From Hermatobates lingyangjiaoensis (Eukaryota; Arthropoda; Insecta; Hemiptera; Hermatobatidae): a stretch of DNA of 64,000 nucleotides. Shown piece after piece: positions 45,881 through 56,355 of this stretch. Position 1 is the stretch's first letter; the number at the start of each line of letters is the position of its first letter. Below the pieces are notes generated by a model, which searched no databases, was not told the DNA's origin, and saw only the letters and a list, made by a program, of their open reading frames with translations. The stretch is from positions 183,501-247,500 of the forward strand of contig JAPFBL010000241.1 in the NCBI GenBank assembly GCA_026182355.1, in the 5' to 3' direction. Position numbers and translations under genes: made by a program.

Positions 45881-47135
45881 ATGTAATGTGACTCACCCAT
45901 TACTAAAATGGGTGCCAAATAATAAATGAGCTACAATTTCTGCCCCCCTAGAACCGCACTAAAAGTTAAAAGCCTTATAAGTGTGTGCATTGGAAAACAA
46001 ACAATGTTATAGAGGTTCCAAAGAAAACTGACTGCCTCAGGGGATAAGAAAAAAAAAATCATTTTTTTTTCGCATGACTTATTGCTTTAGAAATTTATTT
46101 TCTCCCTTCTTGTATTATTTAAAGCTTATTCGTGTTATTGGTTATTTCTCGATGAATCTGGTGCAATTACTTTATAGAAATTGAGGGTGAAACAGCGTCT
46201 CCCAACAATAATTGGAAGCCATTAAAATTATTTAGAAGAGTGGACGGACCAAAATAGAATTAATTTCCTACTTTTCTATAATTGGTCTATTAGTAAACAA
46301 ATATCAAAGATCTAAAAGAACAACAAAAAATATACCTTTCCCAGGTAGATCAAATTATAAAACCTGTTAATAAAAGACTTACCGTGACTCTTTTTTTGTT
46401 CTGGATCTATTTTTAGTTACAAAAGTATTCATGAAGAAAAGTTCTTCTGTTTTGTTGAAATGTATATTTTACTTATTTAAAATTGTGAGAATTTTAAGAA
46501 TCCAGTGTTTTTATAGTTCGTTTGTTATATTGATTGGAGGGTCATGTTGTGTGAACGTTTTTTGTTGTTGACATTTCTGCTACTGGTGTTCTTTTTACCT
46601 TTTACATGGTGCATGGAGTAGGTTATTGAGTAGGTCTAAACACGGTACTCTGTCATGTACTTTTTAAATATCTAGCTAACTTTTAATGTAGTTAGACGGA
46701 ACTGTTTTATACCCTGCTAGTAAGTTTGAGTTTGACAAACTAGAAGACTGTTGTGTATAACAGCTAAAACAGGGAAATTTGTTCAACACTTTGTTCAAAT
46801 TAACGCATTGGTCGTTAATTTGAGCATTTACGCTAATTTGGACAAATTGGTGAGTGATTAGGACACACAGTCCACTGTTCAAGGACTTCTATATGACTCA
46901 GAGGTTGGGTTGTTTCTCGTAATGTGTCATCTTCCTGTTGCTCTGGGAATCAGGGTTTATTGAAAGGTAAGTACAAGAATTTGAGTTCTGTCCATAAGGA
47001 CTGATGTGTGCTTAAGAGTAGTGGTTTAGTCCTATTAGTTTACTATCATTGTTCTCCATGCAACTCGGTATGGGATGGTGTTTCTCAAAAAGTGATATGG
47101 GCTAACCAAACTTGGGCTTGGAAGCACCGTGAGAG
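45881..47135. other. Intronic, no assignable feature
   Basis: AT-rich. Two frames above 60 codons show no recognisable family. Confidence 0.35.
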
Positions 47136-47978
47136 CAACATCACATTAAGGGCACATCACATGAAGGGCAACATCACATGAAGGGCACATCATATGGAGG
47201 GTAACATCATATGAATGGCACATCACATGGAGGGTAACATCATATGAATGGCACATCACATGGAGGGCAACATCACATGAAGGGCACATCACATGAAGGG
47301 CACATCACATGAAGGGCACATCACATGAAGGGCACATCACATGAAGGGTACATCACATGAAGGGCACATCACATGAAGGGCAACATCACATGAAGGGTAC
47401 ATCACATGAAGGGCACATCACATGAAGGCACATCACATGAAGGGTACATCACATGAAGGGCACATCACATGAAGGGTACATCACATGAAGGGCACATCAC
47501 ATGAAGGGCACATCACATGAAGGGCACATCACATGAAGGGCACATCACATGAATGGCACATCACATGAAGGGCACATCACATGAAGGGCACATCACATGA
47601 AGGGTACATCACATGAAGGGCACATCACATGAAGGGCACATCACATGAAGGGCACATCACATGAAGGGCACATCACATGAAGGGTACATCACATGAAGGG
47701 CACATCACATGAAGGGCACATCACATGAAGGGCACATCACATGAAGGGCACATCACATGAAGGGTACATCACATGAAGGGTACATCACATGAAGGGCACA
47801 TCACATGAAGGGCACATCACATGAAGGGCACATCACATGAAGGGCACATCACATGAAGGGTACATCACATGAAGGGCACATCACATGAAGGGCACATCAC
47901 ATGAAGGGTACATCACATGAAGGGCAACATCACATGAAGGGCACATCACATGAAGGGCAACATCACATGAAGGGTACA
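47136..47978. repeat. Minisatellite, 16-bp unit, about 50 copies
   Basis: Unit cacatcacatgaaggg with variants (ggta for ggca, an extra a giving aacatc, atgg for aagg). Variants are enriched at both ends and the centre is homogeneous. Confidence 0.97.
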
Positions 47979-48051
47979 TGAATCGGAATGTGTCCATTTA
48001 TAGATATTTATAGATTTGTATTTATAGATAACTCTCTGGTGTCATTATATT

Positions 48052-48140
48052 TTTTAGTTAATGCCTGAAAAAGAACACTACGTGTTCGAAACGCGTTGTT
48101 AATACCATTAAAACTTTTTTATGCGGAAACCATTTCATTA
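48052..48140 (+). repeat. Family J half element
   Basis: CCTGAAAAAGAACACTACGT then GTTCGAAACGCGTTGTT: strong GAACAC/GUGUUC hairpin, GAAA, CGCG. The box is CUGAAAA. Confidence 0.65.
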
Positions 48141-48299
48141 ACTTTTTACCCTTCAATAATATATATTTATATATTTTGTATACTAAAACTATTTATAGAT
48201 ATTAACCTAATGAATATATCTGTTTGACCTCCAAAAAGCATTCAGATAATTAGAACAGGTTGTAAGAAAGTTAATTCCGCCACAAAGTTTAGTATATAT

Positions 48300-48375
48300 A
48301 TATATAGGTGTGTCACCTATCACACCTATTCTATCAAACGGTCGATATATCATTGAATCTGTTATATATATATAT
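48300..48375 (-). repeat. Dispersed fragment shared with 8700-8748
   Basis: Minus strand caatgatatatcgaccgttt then gatagaataggtgtg, matching 8709-8747. Bounded by TA tracts. Origin unknown, perhaps PLE-derived. Confidence 0.6.
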
Positions 48376-48463
48376 AGAAAATTGTCACAATAACACGTGA
48401 TATAAATATTCAGGTAACTCACCACAAATTAAAGAAGATAGTCGCTCTAAGGCCTTTCGTTTT

Positions 48464-49020
48464 CAAATTCAAGAAGGAATTTGCTGGTGGTTCCCTACAG
48501 CCCATGTTTAAAAGACATTCCATATTTGTTGAAGAAGCTAGATATCTCAGTTCCATTTAGTAGTGGTGGTAATTTGTCAAATAGACTTATCCATAACTCT
48601 AAAAGAAGCCGAAAAAACTGTTGTGTATACAGAATTCCTTGCAAGGATTGCGAGTTGGCTTATATTGGACAGACGGGAAAAGGAATGGATACAAGGATTA
48701 AGCAACATCAGTATTCAGTTAGAAGACAAGATGATAAAAGTGCCTTGTTCCTACACATTAGAGACAAAAATCACATAATTAACTGGAAAGAAGCAAAGGA
48801 GTTGGTTTTTATGTCATGTGAAAGAAGAAGAAACATTGTTGAAAGCGCCCTCATAAAAGACTTTTCTAAGAACTTGGTCAACACTAGTCCAGGCCTTTTT
48901 AAATTAGATGAATTTCTAATTGAAGGAATTATCAAACAAATCAAGACTATTTCAACAGTTATAGGGAAAAATACTGTCAATGATGCCAATCTTACTCCTT
49001 CTTTAAATCAAAATTCATAA
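48464..49020 (+). pseudogene. PLE GIY-YIG endonuclease, C-terminal part
   Basis: The open frame runs to the stop at 49018-49020; it has no ATG start because the reverse transcriptase is truncated at the join with the inverted repeat. Counting from LVVPY as residues 2-6: LVVPYSPCL is the PLE linker, VYRIPC 49-54 and YIG 61-63 form the GIY-YIG pair with a C-x2-C at 54 and 57 between them, Arg72 and His76 follow, and Glu121 lies in IVESAL. All expected catalytic residues are present. The nuclease nicks DNA to start reverse transcription. With no polymerase the element cannot move by itself, but the domain looks undamaged, so the insertion is probably recent. Confidence 0.88.
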
Positions 49021-49044
49021 CCTGCTTACAACTTGTATTCACTT

Positions 49045-49080
49045 GCTCTCTGACGACGTGAAAACGAAAGGCCTTAGAGC
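49045..49080 (+). ncRNA. Hammerhead-like core in the PLE terminal repeat
   Basis: Stem I GCUCU (49045-49049) pairs with AGAGC (49076-49080). CUGACGA 49050-49056, hairpin C-GU-gaaa-AC, GAAA 49066-49069, palindromic GGCC, U, and U at the cleavage position 49075. It starts 24 bp after the stop codon. Confidence 0.65.
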
Positions 49081-49135
49081 GACTATCTTCTTTAATTTGT
49101 GGTGAGTTACCTGAATATATATATATATATATATA

Positions 49136-49373
49136 CACTTTAACACATAGAAAAGAACACAGAAAGACACTACAGAACTCACTTCGATATTTCGACATCC
49201 GTCGTCATCGGGAAGAAGTGCGAAGTACTCGCGTTGAGAAGCAAACTACTACTCTAGTAGTAGTTTGCTTCTCAACGCGAGTACTTCGCACTTCTTCCCG
49301 ATGACGACGGATGTCGAAATATCGAAGTGAGTTCTGTAGTGTCTTTCTGTGTTCTTTTCTATGTGTTAAAGTG
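49136..49373. repeat. Family F perfect palindrome, 118-bp arms
   Basis: Arms 49136-49253 and 49256-49373 are exact inverted copies around ct. Core: CTTCCCGATGACGACGGATG, TCGAAATATCGAAGTGAG; CACUUC/GAAGUG pairs outside the boxes. It follows the family G element through about 20 bp of TA. Confidence 0.95.
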
Positions 49374-49499
49374 TATATATATATATATATATTATATATA
49401 TATATATATATACGTACCTTAACTTTAAGGCCTAATTGTGAAACAGATACATTGGTACTATATATAGAAACACTAAAGAATTTTGAAGATTTGGCGTAG

Positions 49500-50059
49500 T
49501 TATTCTGTTTGCCAAGGTTTTATTGCATGTTATTAACTGGAGCAAGCAGTTTGTTGATAGCCTTAGCTTTTTGATCTCAAGGGAAAACATAACTTGTTAA
49601 TAATCTCTTAATTACCTGCTTAGAAATGAAATGAACAGTCCCTTGGTTGTTGTATAATACAAAGGAAGTTAATATTGCTTTCAAGTAATTGCTAATAATC
49701 CTTGTGTTTTTGAACAAAACCCATTCCATTTTAAAGCAGCAGAGCAGCACCTTTAAGCCTGCGTTATTTATAGAACTGATTATTCAGCGAATACTCTGCT
49801 TTGGGCGGGGCAGAGCAAAAGCCTGTACTATAATAAACCACACCTCAACTTCCTTCCTCATCAAACAATTGACTTTTACCTTTTCTCTTACTCCAGCCAT
49901 CTTAAGTCATAAATAAATACTTCAGTGATTGATTTAAGCTAATAAAAAAATAATAATAGATAACATTCCGTGTAACTTCTACAATATAAAAAAAAATCTA
50001 TTACTCTAAGTACACCCATAAAGTATATTAACAGAAAGAATAAATAACTAATTTATTAG
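49500..50059. other. Intronic, no assignable feature
   Basis: Short GC-richer stretch near 49740-49870 (ctttgggcggggcagagc, GC-box-like). Nothing else recognised. Confidence 0.3.
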
Positions 50060-50440
50060 GGGGCCAGGTTAGCTAAGTGGTTAACGTACTCACCTCTTAA
50101 CTGATAGGACCGGGGTTCGATCCCCACCTGGCCCTCGATTTATTCATGCGGGAGGTGAATATATCTAAGAACGTAGTCTCTCGGAGAATGACATTAAACT
50201 TCGTTTTGATCTTCGCGTTCCTCGGCATTTTTGTACCATAACCGCTTAGTCAAGCCAGGCCGCCTTGTTGACAAGTTACCGTTTAGCCACCTCCATTGAA
50301 CATGGAAGTAAGAATGACATTAAACCGTCGGTCTCGAGCCTGTACGATGTCAGGTACTCGTTAAAGATCTCTACTCTAAATTCACTTAAGTTAGGCAAAG
50401 TGTAGGACTGCCACTGTAGAATCAATCTTCTACAGAAACA
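50060..50440 (+). mobile_element. tRNA-derived SINE, long form
   Basis: ggccaggttagctaagtggt, accggggttcgatccccacc, ctcgatttattcatgcggg. Contains the same extra block as 30768 (cgttttgatcttcgcgttcc), here about 113 bp, between copies of agaatgacattaaa. Confidence 0.88.
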
Positions 50441-50447
50441 ATACTTC

Positions 50448-50448
<1 letters not shown>

Positions 50449-50517
<69 letters not shown>

Positions 50518-50520
50518 TGA
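50449..50520. repeat. (TA)n then (GA)n
   Basis: Compound microsatellite. A smaller TA tract is at 51111-51136. Confidence 0.95.
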
Positions 50521-52684
50521 GTGAGTAATAGAGTTAGACAGATCAAATCGTTTGCTATTTGAATTAATATATACTTATGCTGGCAATCGTCCATCTATCT
50601 TCGCGTCACGATACGTATGTTAATCGTAGTTACGATATAATTTACATGTGATACCGTAATGAATTGTATTTAACAATTCAGTTCAAGTTGTAGTTAGTGT
50701 TATAGTAGTGCCTACAAATTGTGCAAACAGTGTTTGTGTGAGATGATTCATAATGTCTTGATTAAAGAAATTACGAAGAAAGAGTCTTAGATAAATCCTT
50801 GTTTGTTTTTTGGATTGTTCTACAGGAGATAGAGAAACGAAAAGAGAATTATTGATGAATCGTTGGGGTGTTTTCTTTATATCGCTTGATTTATTTGGTA
50901 CAGTTCTAAAGGGACCGCAGATGGTTTGCAAGTTGTTGTTTTTTTTTTCCGAAAGTCGGTTGGTTTCGAGGTGTTTTGGTTGTTTCGAGGTGTGATTGGC
51001 GGAGGGCGTTGGGAAAGGCGGTGCCTATTGATCCTGCAGTCCTGCCCAGTCTGCCTTCGGCCACCGCTCTGTGACTCTCAGCCCACCTTCAACGTACTTG
51101 CACCTCTCATATATATATATATATATATTATATATACTCACCATTAAAAAGAAAACATTATGTTTCCAGTTGAGCATGTTTTCATTTTAATCCGTCTAAC
51201 CCCTCTCTCTCCACTCCTCTTGTTAATCTACTACTCTGTCCATGTGCCTTTCAGAGTTCACTTCTCTTATTTGTCTAGAGATCCTTTTCTTAGAATGCAC
51301 GTTCCCAGTTTTGACTAGGTTTGTTGTGCATGTCATTAGCTGGTCTAAGTAGTTTGACTCTTAATGTACTGACTTGTTTCTCTCTCTCTCTCTATATATA
51401 TATATTCCTCAATACTTACGAGGATCCCCTTTGTCAACCCTAATCAGATTAGTGTCTTTATATATATTTAATTTAACCCTTAAACTAGACTAGTTTTTTC
51501 CCATTTTTTCATCCCCAAAAACATTTTTTATATATATATATATAAAAAATATAAAATTATCTACCAACAATAACACCATATGTTAATAATTTTTAATAGC
51601 GATTTCAAGAATATAAAACAACTCAAAAATGTTGTTTCACAAAACCTAAATGACCAATGATACCTATTTTGTTTCAATTTACTCGTAATAAATTCAGGCA
51701 AATCACCGTTGTCATTGTAGTGTGTGACTAAATTTATAGAACATATCTGATGATATTCACGCTACTTATTCAAACAGTGTGCGTAATATTTACCCAAAGC
51801 CGTTGTGTAAACATGAAATAAGATATCAATAAATCACTTTAACGTAGTAATATATTGATGTCTTTAATCTTTTGTTTGTCTATTAGTTTTCTTTCGCATT
51901 GCTGAAATGTTAATAAAAATAAAATACAATTAGACTCGAGAAATTTATTTCGACTGCTAAAAGTCTGCCTGTCAATACTCGATTTTCCCAATAGAATGCA
52001 AGAACTTTGTTTATTAATTGCTTTAGAAAATAGTTAATTAATTGAGATCTAAATAATCAACTATTATTTATTAACCATTATTATTATTATTATTATAATT
52101 AAGTCTGACAGACGAAAAAAAGTGAATGTTAGAAATAAAATATTATAAGAAAACATTGGTTAGATTAAATAAAAAGGCTAGGATATGAGTCAGCATAAAT
52201 ATTAATATTGCAGATTCGAATATAGTTTTCTGAAAAATGTTTAAGAAGATTAATATACTTCTGAAATCATTGGTTGTACAAGTTTGAGTATTATTCACCT
52301 TGAAGTTTAATATAAGATGATTTTTATCTGTTGAAGAGAATTATCAATGACTACATACTGTGATATCATTTGAAACTAATTCTTGTTGAAATATACGTGA
52401 TGCTAAAACCATTATTATATTCTTATCGTATATATTTTTACTCTATGATCTGTGATGAAAATAAAAAAAAAACAAACAAATTGTTTGTTTAATTACAAAA
52501 AAATGCTTTAATTCTTTAATTAGTTAGTATTATTAATTTACAGAAAACAATTTTTCATATTTATAAGTCTTTCATTTTGAAAATAATGTATAAAAAACAC
52601 ATCCTTTGTGACCATGAATTGTTCGTTTATATAATATCAGGTTAGTTTTCGTTCATCTTATTTTACTTTTCTGCTTTTGCTATT
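50521..52684. other. Intronic, mostly unassigned
   Basis: 50940-51110 is GC-richer (ggcggagggcgttgggaaag). The rest is AT-rich with scattered TA runs. No exon or repeat family identified. Confidence 0.35.
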
Positions 52685-52755
52685 CATGCATAAAGTCTGA
52701 AGAAGAGTCGGCCTGAATAGTACTGGTCGAAAGCTCGTTCATGTATTTTCAAAAA
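52685..52755 (+). repeat. Ribozyme-like relic, separate family
   Basis: GTCTGAAGAAGAGTCGGCCT then ACTGGTCGAAAGCTCG: CUGAAGA and GAAA boxes with a GGCC/GGUC-type hairpin. Confidence 0.45.
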
Positions 52756-52899
52756 AGGACTGGACATATTATAAGCTGATGTCTATGATTATTGCAATCA
52801 GGTGATTCTATAGAAGCTGTCATGTATGTTATATATATATAGTATGTACATATATAGAGTATATTTTTTTGTCTGTCATGTATAGATATTTATGACAGT

Positions 52900-52980
52900 G
52901 TCAGTTGGTCTCTGACGAAGACCACTTGTTTGGGTTGAACGATCATAGTCATTATTGTTATTGTTGTTTAGACATATATA
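52900..52980 (+). repeat. Family A relic
   Basis: TCTCTGACGAAGACCACTTG, GGGTTGAACGATCATAGTC. The GAAA is changed to GAAC. Confidence 0.6.
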
Positions 52981-52984
52981 TGAT

Positions 52985-53160
52985 ATATATATATATATAT
53001 ATACCATGATAAACAAACTGTCCGCCAGGACAGATTACACTTAAAATAAACTGTGACACATAGACAGAAACATAATAAAGATTCACTATTCAATATTTCG
53101 ACCATCATTACTACCGTCTTTCTTATGTTTCTGTCTATGTGCCACAGTTTATTTTAAGTA
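52985..53160. repeat. Family E foldback with terminal stem-loop
   Basis: Left end ataccatgataaacaaactg then GTCC-gcca-GGAC (53020-53031, antisense class 2 terminus). The antisense core is reduced. Right arm gtttctgtctatgtgccaca, gtttattttaagtatata. Confidence 0.75.
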
Positions 53161-53194
53161 TATATATATATATATATATATATTTGTAAAAGTT

Positions 53195-53678
53195 GAAAGT
53201 AGTCCTACTTCAATGCATGCTTTCAAAAACTGGATGTCTGATTCCACTTGGTTCAATTTCGTCTTATATTTTTCCAAATTACGAATTTTATTCTTTAATT
53301 CAGAGTTCTACTTAAAAATTAAATACCCTAATTCTTCAATTTATTAATGGACATTTTTCGGTGTTACATCCACTATCTTCAGCAAAAAAGAAAAAAAAAC
53401 TCAATTAAAACTACACTTAACAAATTATAATCTAATACTTAAAATAAAATCCATAACTGATAAGTATTTGTTAAGTGTTGTTTAAATTGTGTTTTTTTTT
53501 CTTTTTTGCTGTAGATGGTGGATGTAACACCGAAACATGTCCAATAATAAATTGAAGAATTAGGGTATTTAATTTTTAAGTAGAACTCTGAATTAAAGAA
53601 AAAAATTCGTAATTTGGAAAAATATAAGACGAAATTGAACCAAGTGGAAACAGACATCCAGTTTTAGAAAGCATGCAT
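53195..53678. pseudogene. Family N foldback: ribozyme-like repeat joined to PLE ORF N-terminus
   Basis: The left arm read on the minus strand starts with CTGAAGATAGTGGATGTAAC, ACCGAAAAATGTCC, and runs into a coding stretch NLEKYKTKLNQVESDIQFLK, ACIEVGLLSTFTNI, then (TA)n. The right arm (+) repeats this but stops at KACI and has CUGUAGA in its core. This joins a ribozyme-bearing terminal repeat directly to the start of the PLE reading frame. Confidence 0.75.
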
Positions 53679-53682
53679 TATA

Positions 53683-53903
53683 TATATAAAGATTTCACAT
53701 AAACACGTGAAACAACAATCAATGATCAAACCACAATAAGAAATGGGAAAACAAGACTAAGATCTTTCAACCGTAACAAGCGGTCTTCGTCAGAGTCAAA
53801 ACCCCAACCAATCAGTTGGGTTTTTGACTCTGACGAAGACCGCTTGTTACGGTTGAAAGATCTTAGTCTTGTTTTCCCATTTCTTATTGTGGTTTGATCA
53901 TTG
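53683..53903 (+). repeat. Family A foldback, near-perfect
   Basis: Complete arms and both cores intact; loop cccaaccaatcagttggg. Left end aaagatttcacataaacacg. Confidence 0.9.
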
Positions 53904-53929
53904 ATATGTATATATATATATATATATTC

Positions 53930-54003
53930 AAGATTTCACATATACATGTGAATAACAATCAATGATCAAACCATAATATGAAATAGGAAAAAAGACTAAG
54001 ATA
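53930..54003 (-). repeat. Family A arm, truncated
   Basis: Terminal hairpin and body to aaaaaagactaagatatg; the core is missing. Confidence 0.7.
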
Positions 54004-54029
54004 TGTGTCTTATATCATGTAAACTACAT

Positions 54030-54150
54030 TGACATAAAGAACATACAGAAATGAAACGGAAACTCACTACTATATTTCGATGTCCTCGTCATCAGGAAGA
54101 TAGAAACGAGTCGCTCCGCAGGCAGACAACGACTTATCATATATATAAGG
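54030..54150 (-). repeat. Family C half element
   Basis: Minus strand CCTGATGACGAGGACATCGA then AATATAGTAGTGAGTTTCC. Boxes intact. Confidence 0.75.
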
Positions 54151-54178
54151 TCCTGACTCTTGTAATATATATATATAT

Positions 54179-54315
54179 GATGAAACCACAATAAGAAATG
54201 GGAAAACAAGACTAAGATCTTTCAACCGTAACAAGCGGTCTTCGTCAGAGTAAAAAACCCAACTGATCATTGATCATTGATTGTTGTTTCACGTGTTTAT
54301 GTGAAATCTTTTTAT
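54179..54315. repeat. Family A foldback, right arm reduced
   Basis: Left arm with complete antisense core. Right arm is only tgatcattgattgttgtttc and the terminal hairpin. Confidence 0.8.
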
Positions 54316-54329
54316 ATATATATATCCAC

Positions 54330-54545
54330 CCAAAATTCGAAAAAACGATCCAAACTGGACACAAATCAGTTCAAAAATGAAGAAAAGCAACACACAGAGA
54401 AAGAGACACACTTACAAACTCAAATTTTCGGATGATCCGTCTTCAGGAGAAAAGAGAATGGGCATCCAAGCACGGAAACACAACGGCAGGAAACCGTCCT
54501 GGCAACCGACTGTGCTGCCACGCGCGCCCGGTTCAGGAAGTAGAG
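54330..54545 (-). repeat. Family H half element
   Basis: Minus strand TCTCCTGAAGACGGATCATC then CGAAAATTTGAGTTTG: CUGAAGA, GGA/UCC hairpin, GAAA, and CUC/GAG stem I. Confidence 0.7.
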
Positions 54546-54639
54546 ACGAACAGAAAAAAATTAAAATTAAAAGAAAAGCATATATATATTGAATAATCGG
54601 TTGACAAAAGCTATTGAACGAACTAAAATGTAAAGTCAC

Positions 54640-55087
54640 AGATGAAAATACAATAACTGTTTTCGATATTTAATTAAATATAGATGGATTATGAAAACCT
54701 AGATTTAAATAGTGATGACTGAGAAGGTATTTGCTGTCTATGCTTTTGATATTCAGCTGTTGAAGTGTTATAGTTCTCTATCCTCGAGGTATGGTGTAAA
54801 TTGGTCGAAATTTGGACAATAATGTAAGTGCTTATTTGGGAATGTGATCAAAGCATCCAGAATTTTTACAAATTAACGTTTAAGTAAATCAAGTTATCTA
54901 CTTGATTGTTTTATCTTAGAGGAATTCCAATGAGTTGTAAAATTCCACTGGTGTATGAAGATTTTTGGAATGAAGTTCAGTTTATGTTTTGTTAATTAAT
55001 AATGTATTGTTATTATGTTGTGATACTTGGACTTTGGTAATATAAATTACTTTATTTAAAATCACAAAATACTATAGATTTAGATGT
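54640..55087. other. Intronic, no assignable feature
   Basis: AT-rich, nothing recognised. Confidence 0.35.
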
Positions 55088-55765
55088 GGGGTTCAGGTCA
55101 GCTCAGTGGTTAACGTACTCGCCTATGGGCTGGTATAGTCCGGGGTTCGACCAGGGCTCCTTGGTACGCCCGTAATGTTGATATTCACCATGATTTGAAA
55201 ATGGAATCCATAGATAGCTACATCACCCGACTTACTACCAATGAAGACAAGAAACTATCTACTCATCCAAACTTCCTTGTACAAACTCTAAATCCTGTCG
55301 CCAACCTTCCTCAACCTGACTGAATAATTACTTCATCCAGTGACTATCTGACTACCTTTCCAGCTCATGCCTAAAAGCATTAAAAACTATGACTAACAAG
55401 ACCACATGACCGCGAATACAATATCATTACTGTACAGACTAACTTAATATCCGACTTGAATTACTGACATTCCAAGTTATAGGAGCACAGTAATCAAGCA
55501 GTAGAAGGTCTGTGGTCTGGAACTGCTAGTTACGACGTGCACTATAGTGCGTGGTTATATTCGTTGGTCGTTGGTCGTTGGTCCTCGATTTATTCATGCG
55601 GGAGGTGAATAAATCTGAGTACGTCATCCCTCGGAATGCACTTGAGTTAGGCAAAATGTAGGACTAACAATGTAGAATCTTGTAAAATCGCTGATAGAAA
55701 AAAAGCCGGTAAACGGCTGACGTTATCGGTTAGGATCGGTTTAAACAATAAAGAAAAAGGTATTT
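55088..55765 (+). mobile_element. tRNA-derived SINE interrupted by another element
   Basis: Head ggtcagctcagtggttaacg to ccggggttcgacca. The body resumes at ctcgatttattcatgcggg (55588) and runs to gccggtaaacggctgacg. The gap holds the TTGGTCG element; about 12 bp of SINE is missing at the join. Confidence 0.85.
55163..55581 (+). mobile_element. Longest (TTGGTCG)n-tailed element, nested in the SINE
   Basis: Starts ctccttggtacgcccgtaat and ends atattcgttggtcgttggtc. Shares cttgccagtaatgaagaca-like and tctggaactgctagttacga blocks with the other two copies. Younger than the SINE it interrupts. Confidence 0.75.
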
Positions 55766-56256
55766 TGATGCATGTAGTATAAATATATTTCAATAGGACT
55801 AGCAATAAACTATGAATACTTTATTTGAATTATTTGGAAATCTACTGTTACAAAGGTCATGCCTTTAGAAATATCCTACTGCTCTGTCGGGCTGTATTCT
55901 ACAAACTCTCCTATGATTTTGTAGGTGACTCAGCTCGATTATGTATATTCCCATGTATTATTACACGGCTCATTGTACTTGTATAAATATATTCCATTTA
56001 TATTTTGCATACTTTAGCAAAAAAAAAATACTTTTCATAGAGTGCTGCTAAAATGAAATCACAACTACATAACTCTCGGAATCTTTAATAAAACTGAAGG
56101 ATTTGTTTCTCAATTGTATAAAAGTCTAATGCAATGGTTTCCAACCAGCGTTCCACCAATCTAGTATAAGGGTTAAACAATTTTTAAAATCTGATAAAAA
56201 ATATAAAAAAAAAACAATTTATATAAATATTTATAATTCTGTTTTTTTTTTTATTT
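55766..56256. other. Intronic, no assignable feature
   Basis: AT-rich, nothing recognised. Confidence 0.35.
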
Positions 56257-56355
56257 CAATGATCAAACCACAATAAGAAAATGGGAAAACAAGACTAAGA
56301 TCTTTCAACCGTAACTAGCGGTCTTCGTCAGAGTCAAAAACCCAACTGACTCTGT
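56257..56355 (-). repeat. Family A single arm
   Basis: caatgatcaaaccacaataa to the antisense core and cccaactgac. No second arm. Confidence 0.8.

Larger units (their letters stand above)
48376..49115 (+). mobile_element. PLE family G, 5'-truncated, with inverted and direct terminal repeats
   Basis: Inverted repeat 48376-48463, coding region 48464-49020, direct repeat to 49115 (gtggtgagttacctgaatat), then (TA)n. The inverted repeat begins with the antisense class 1 terminal hairpin. This ties a ribozyme-bearing terminal repeat to a GIY-YIG gene in one element. Confidence 0.9.

Noticed and set aside
54377..54592. 71-codon basic frame
   Set aside because: Lies inside a family H ribozyme-like element and reads through its repeat body.
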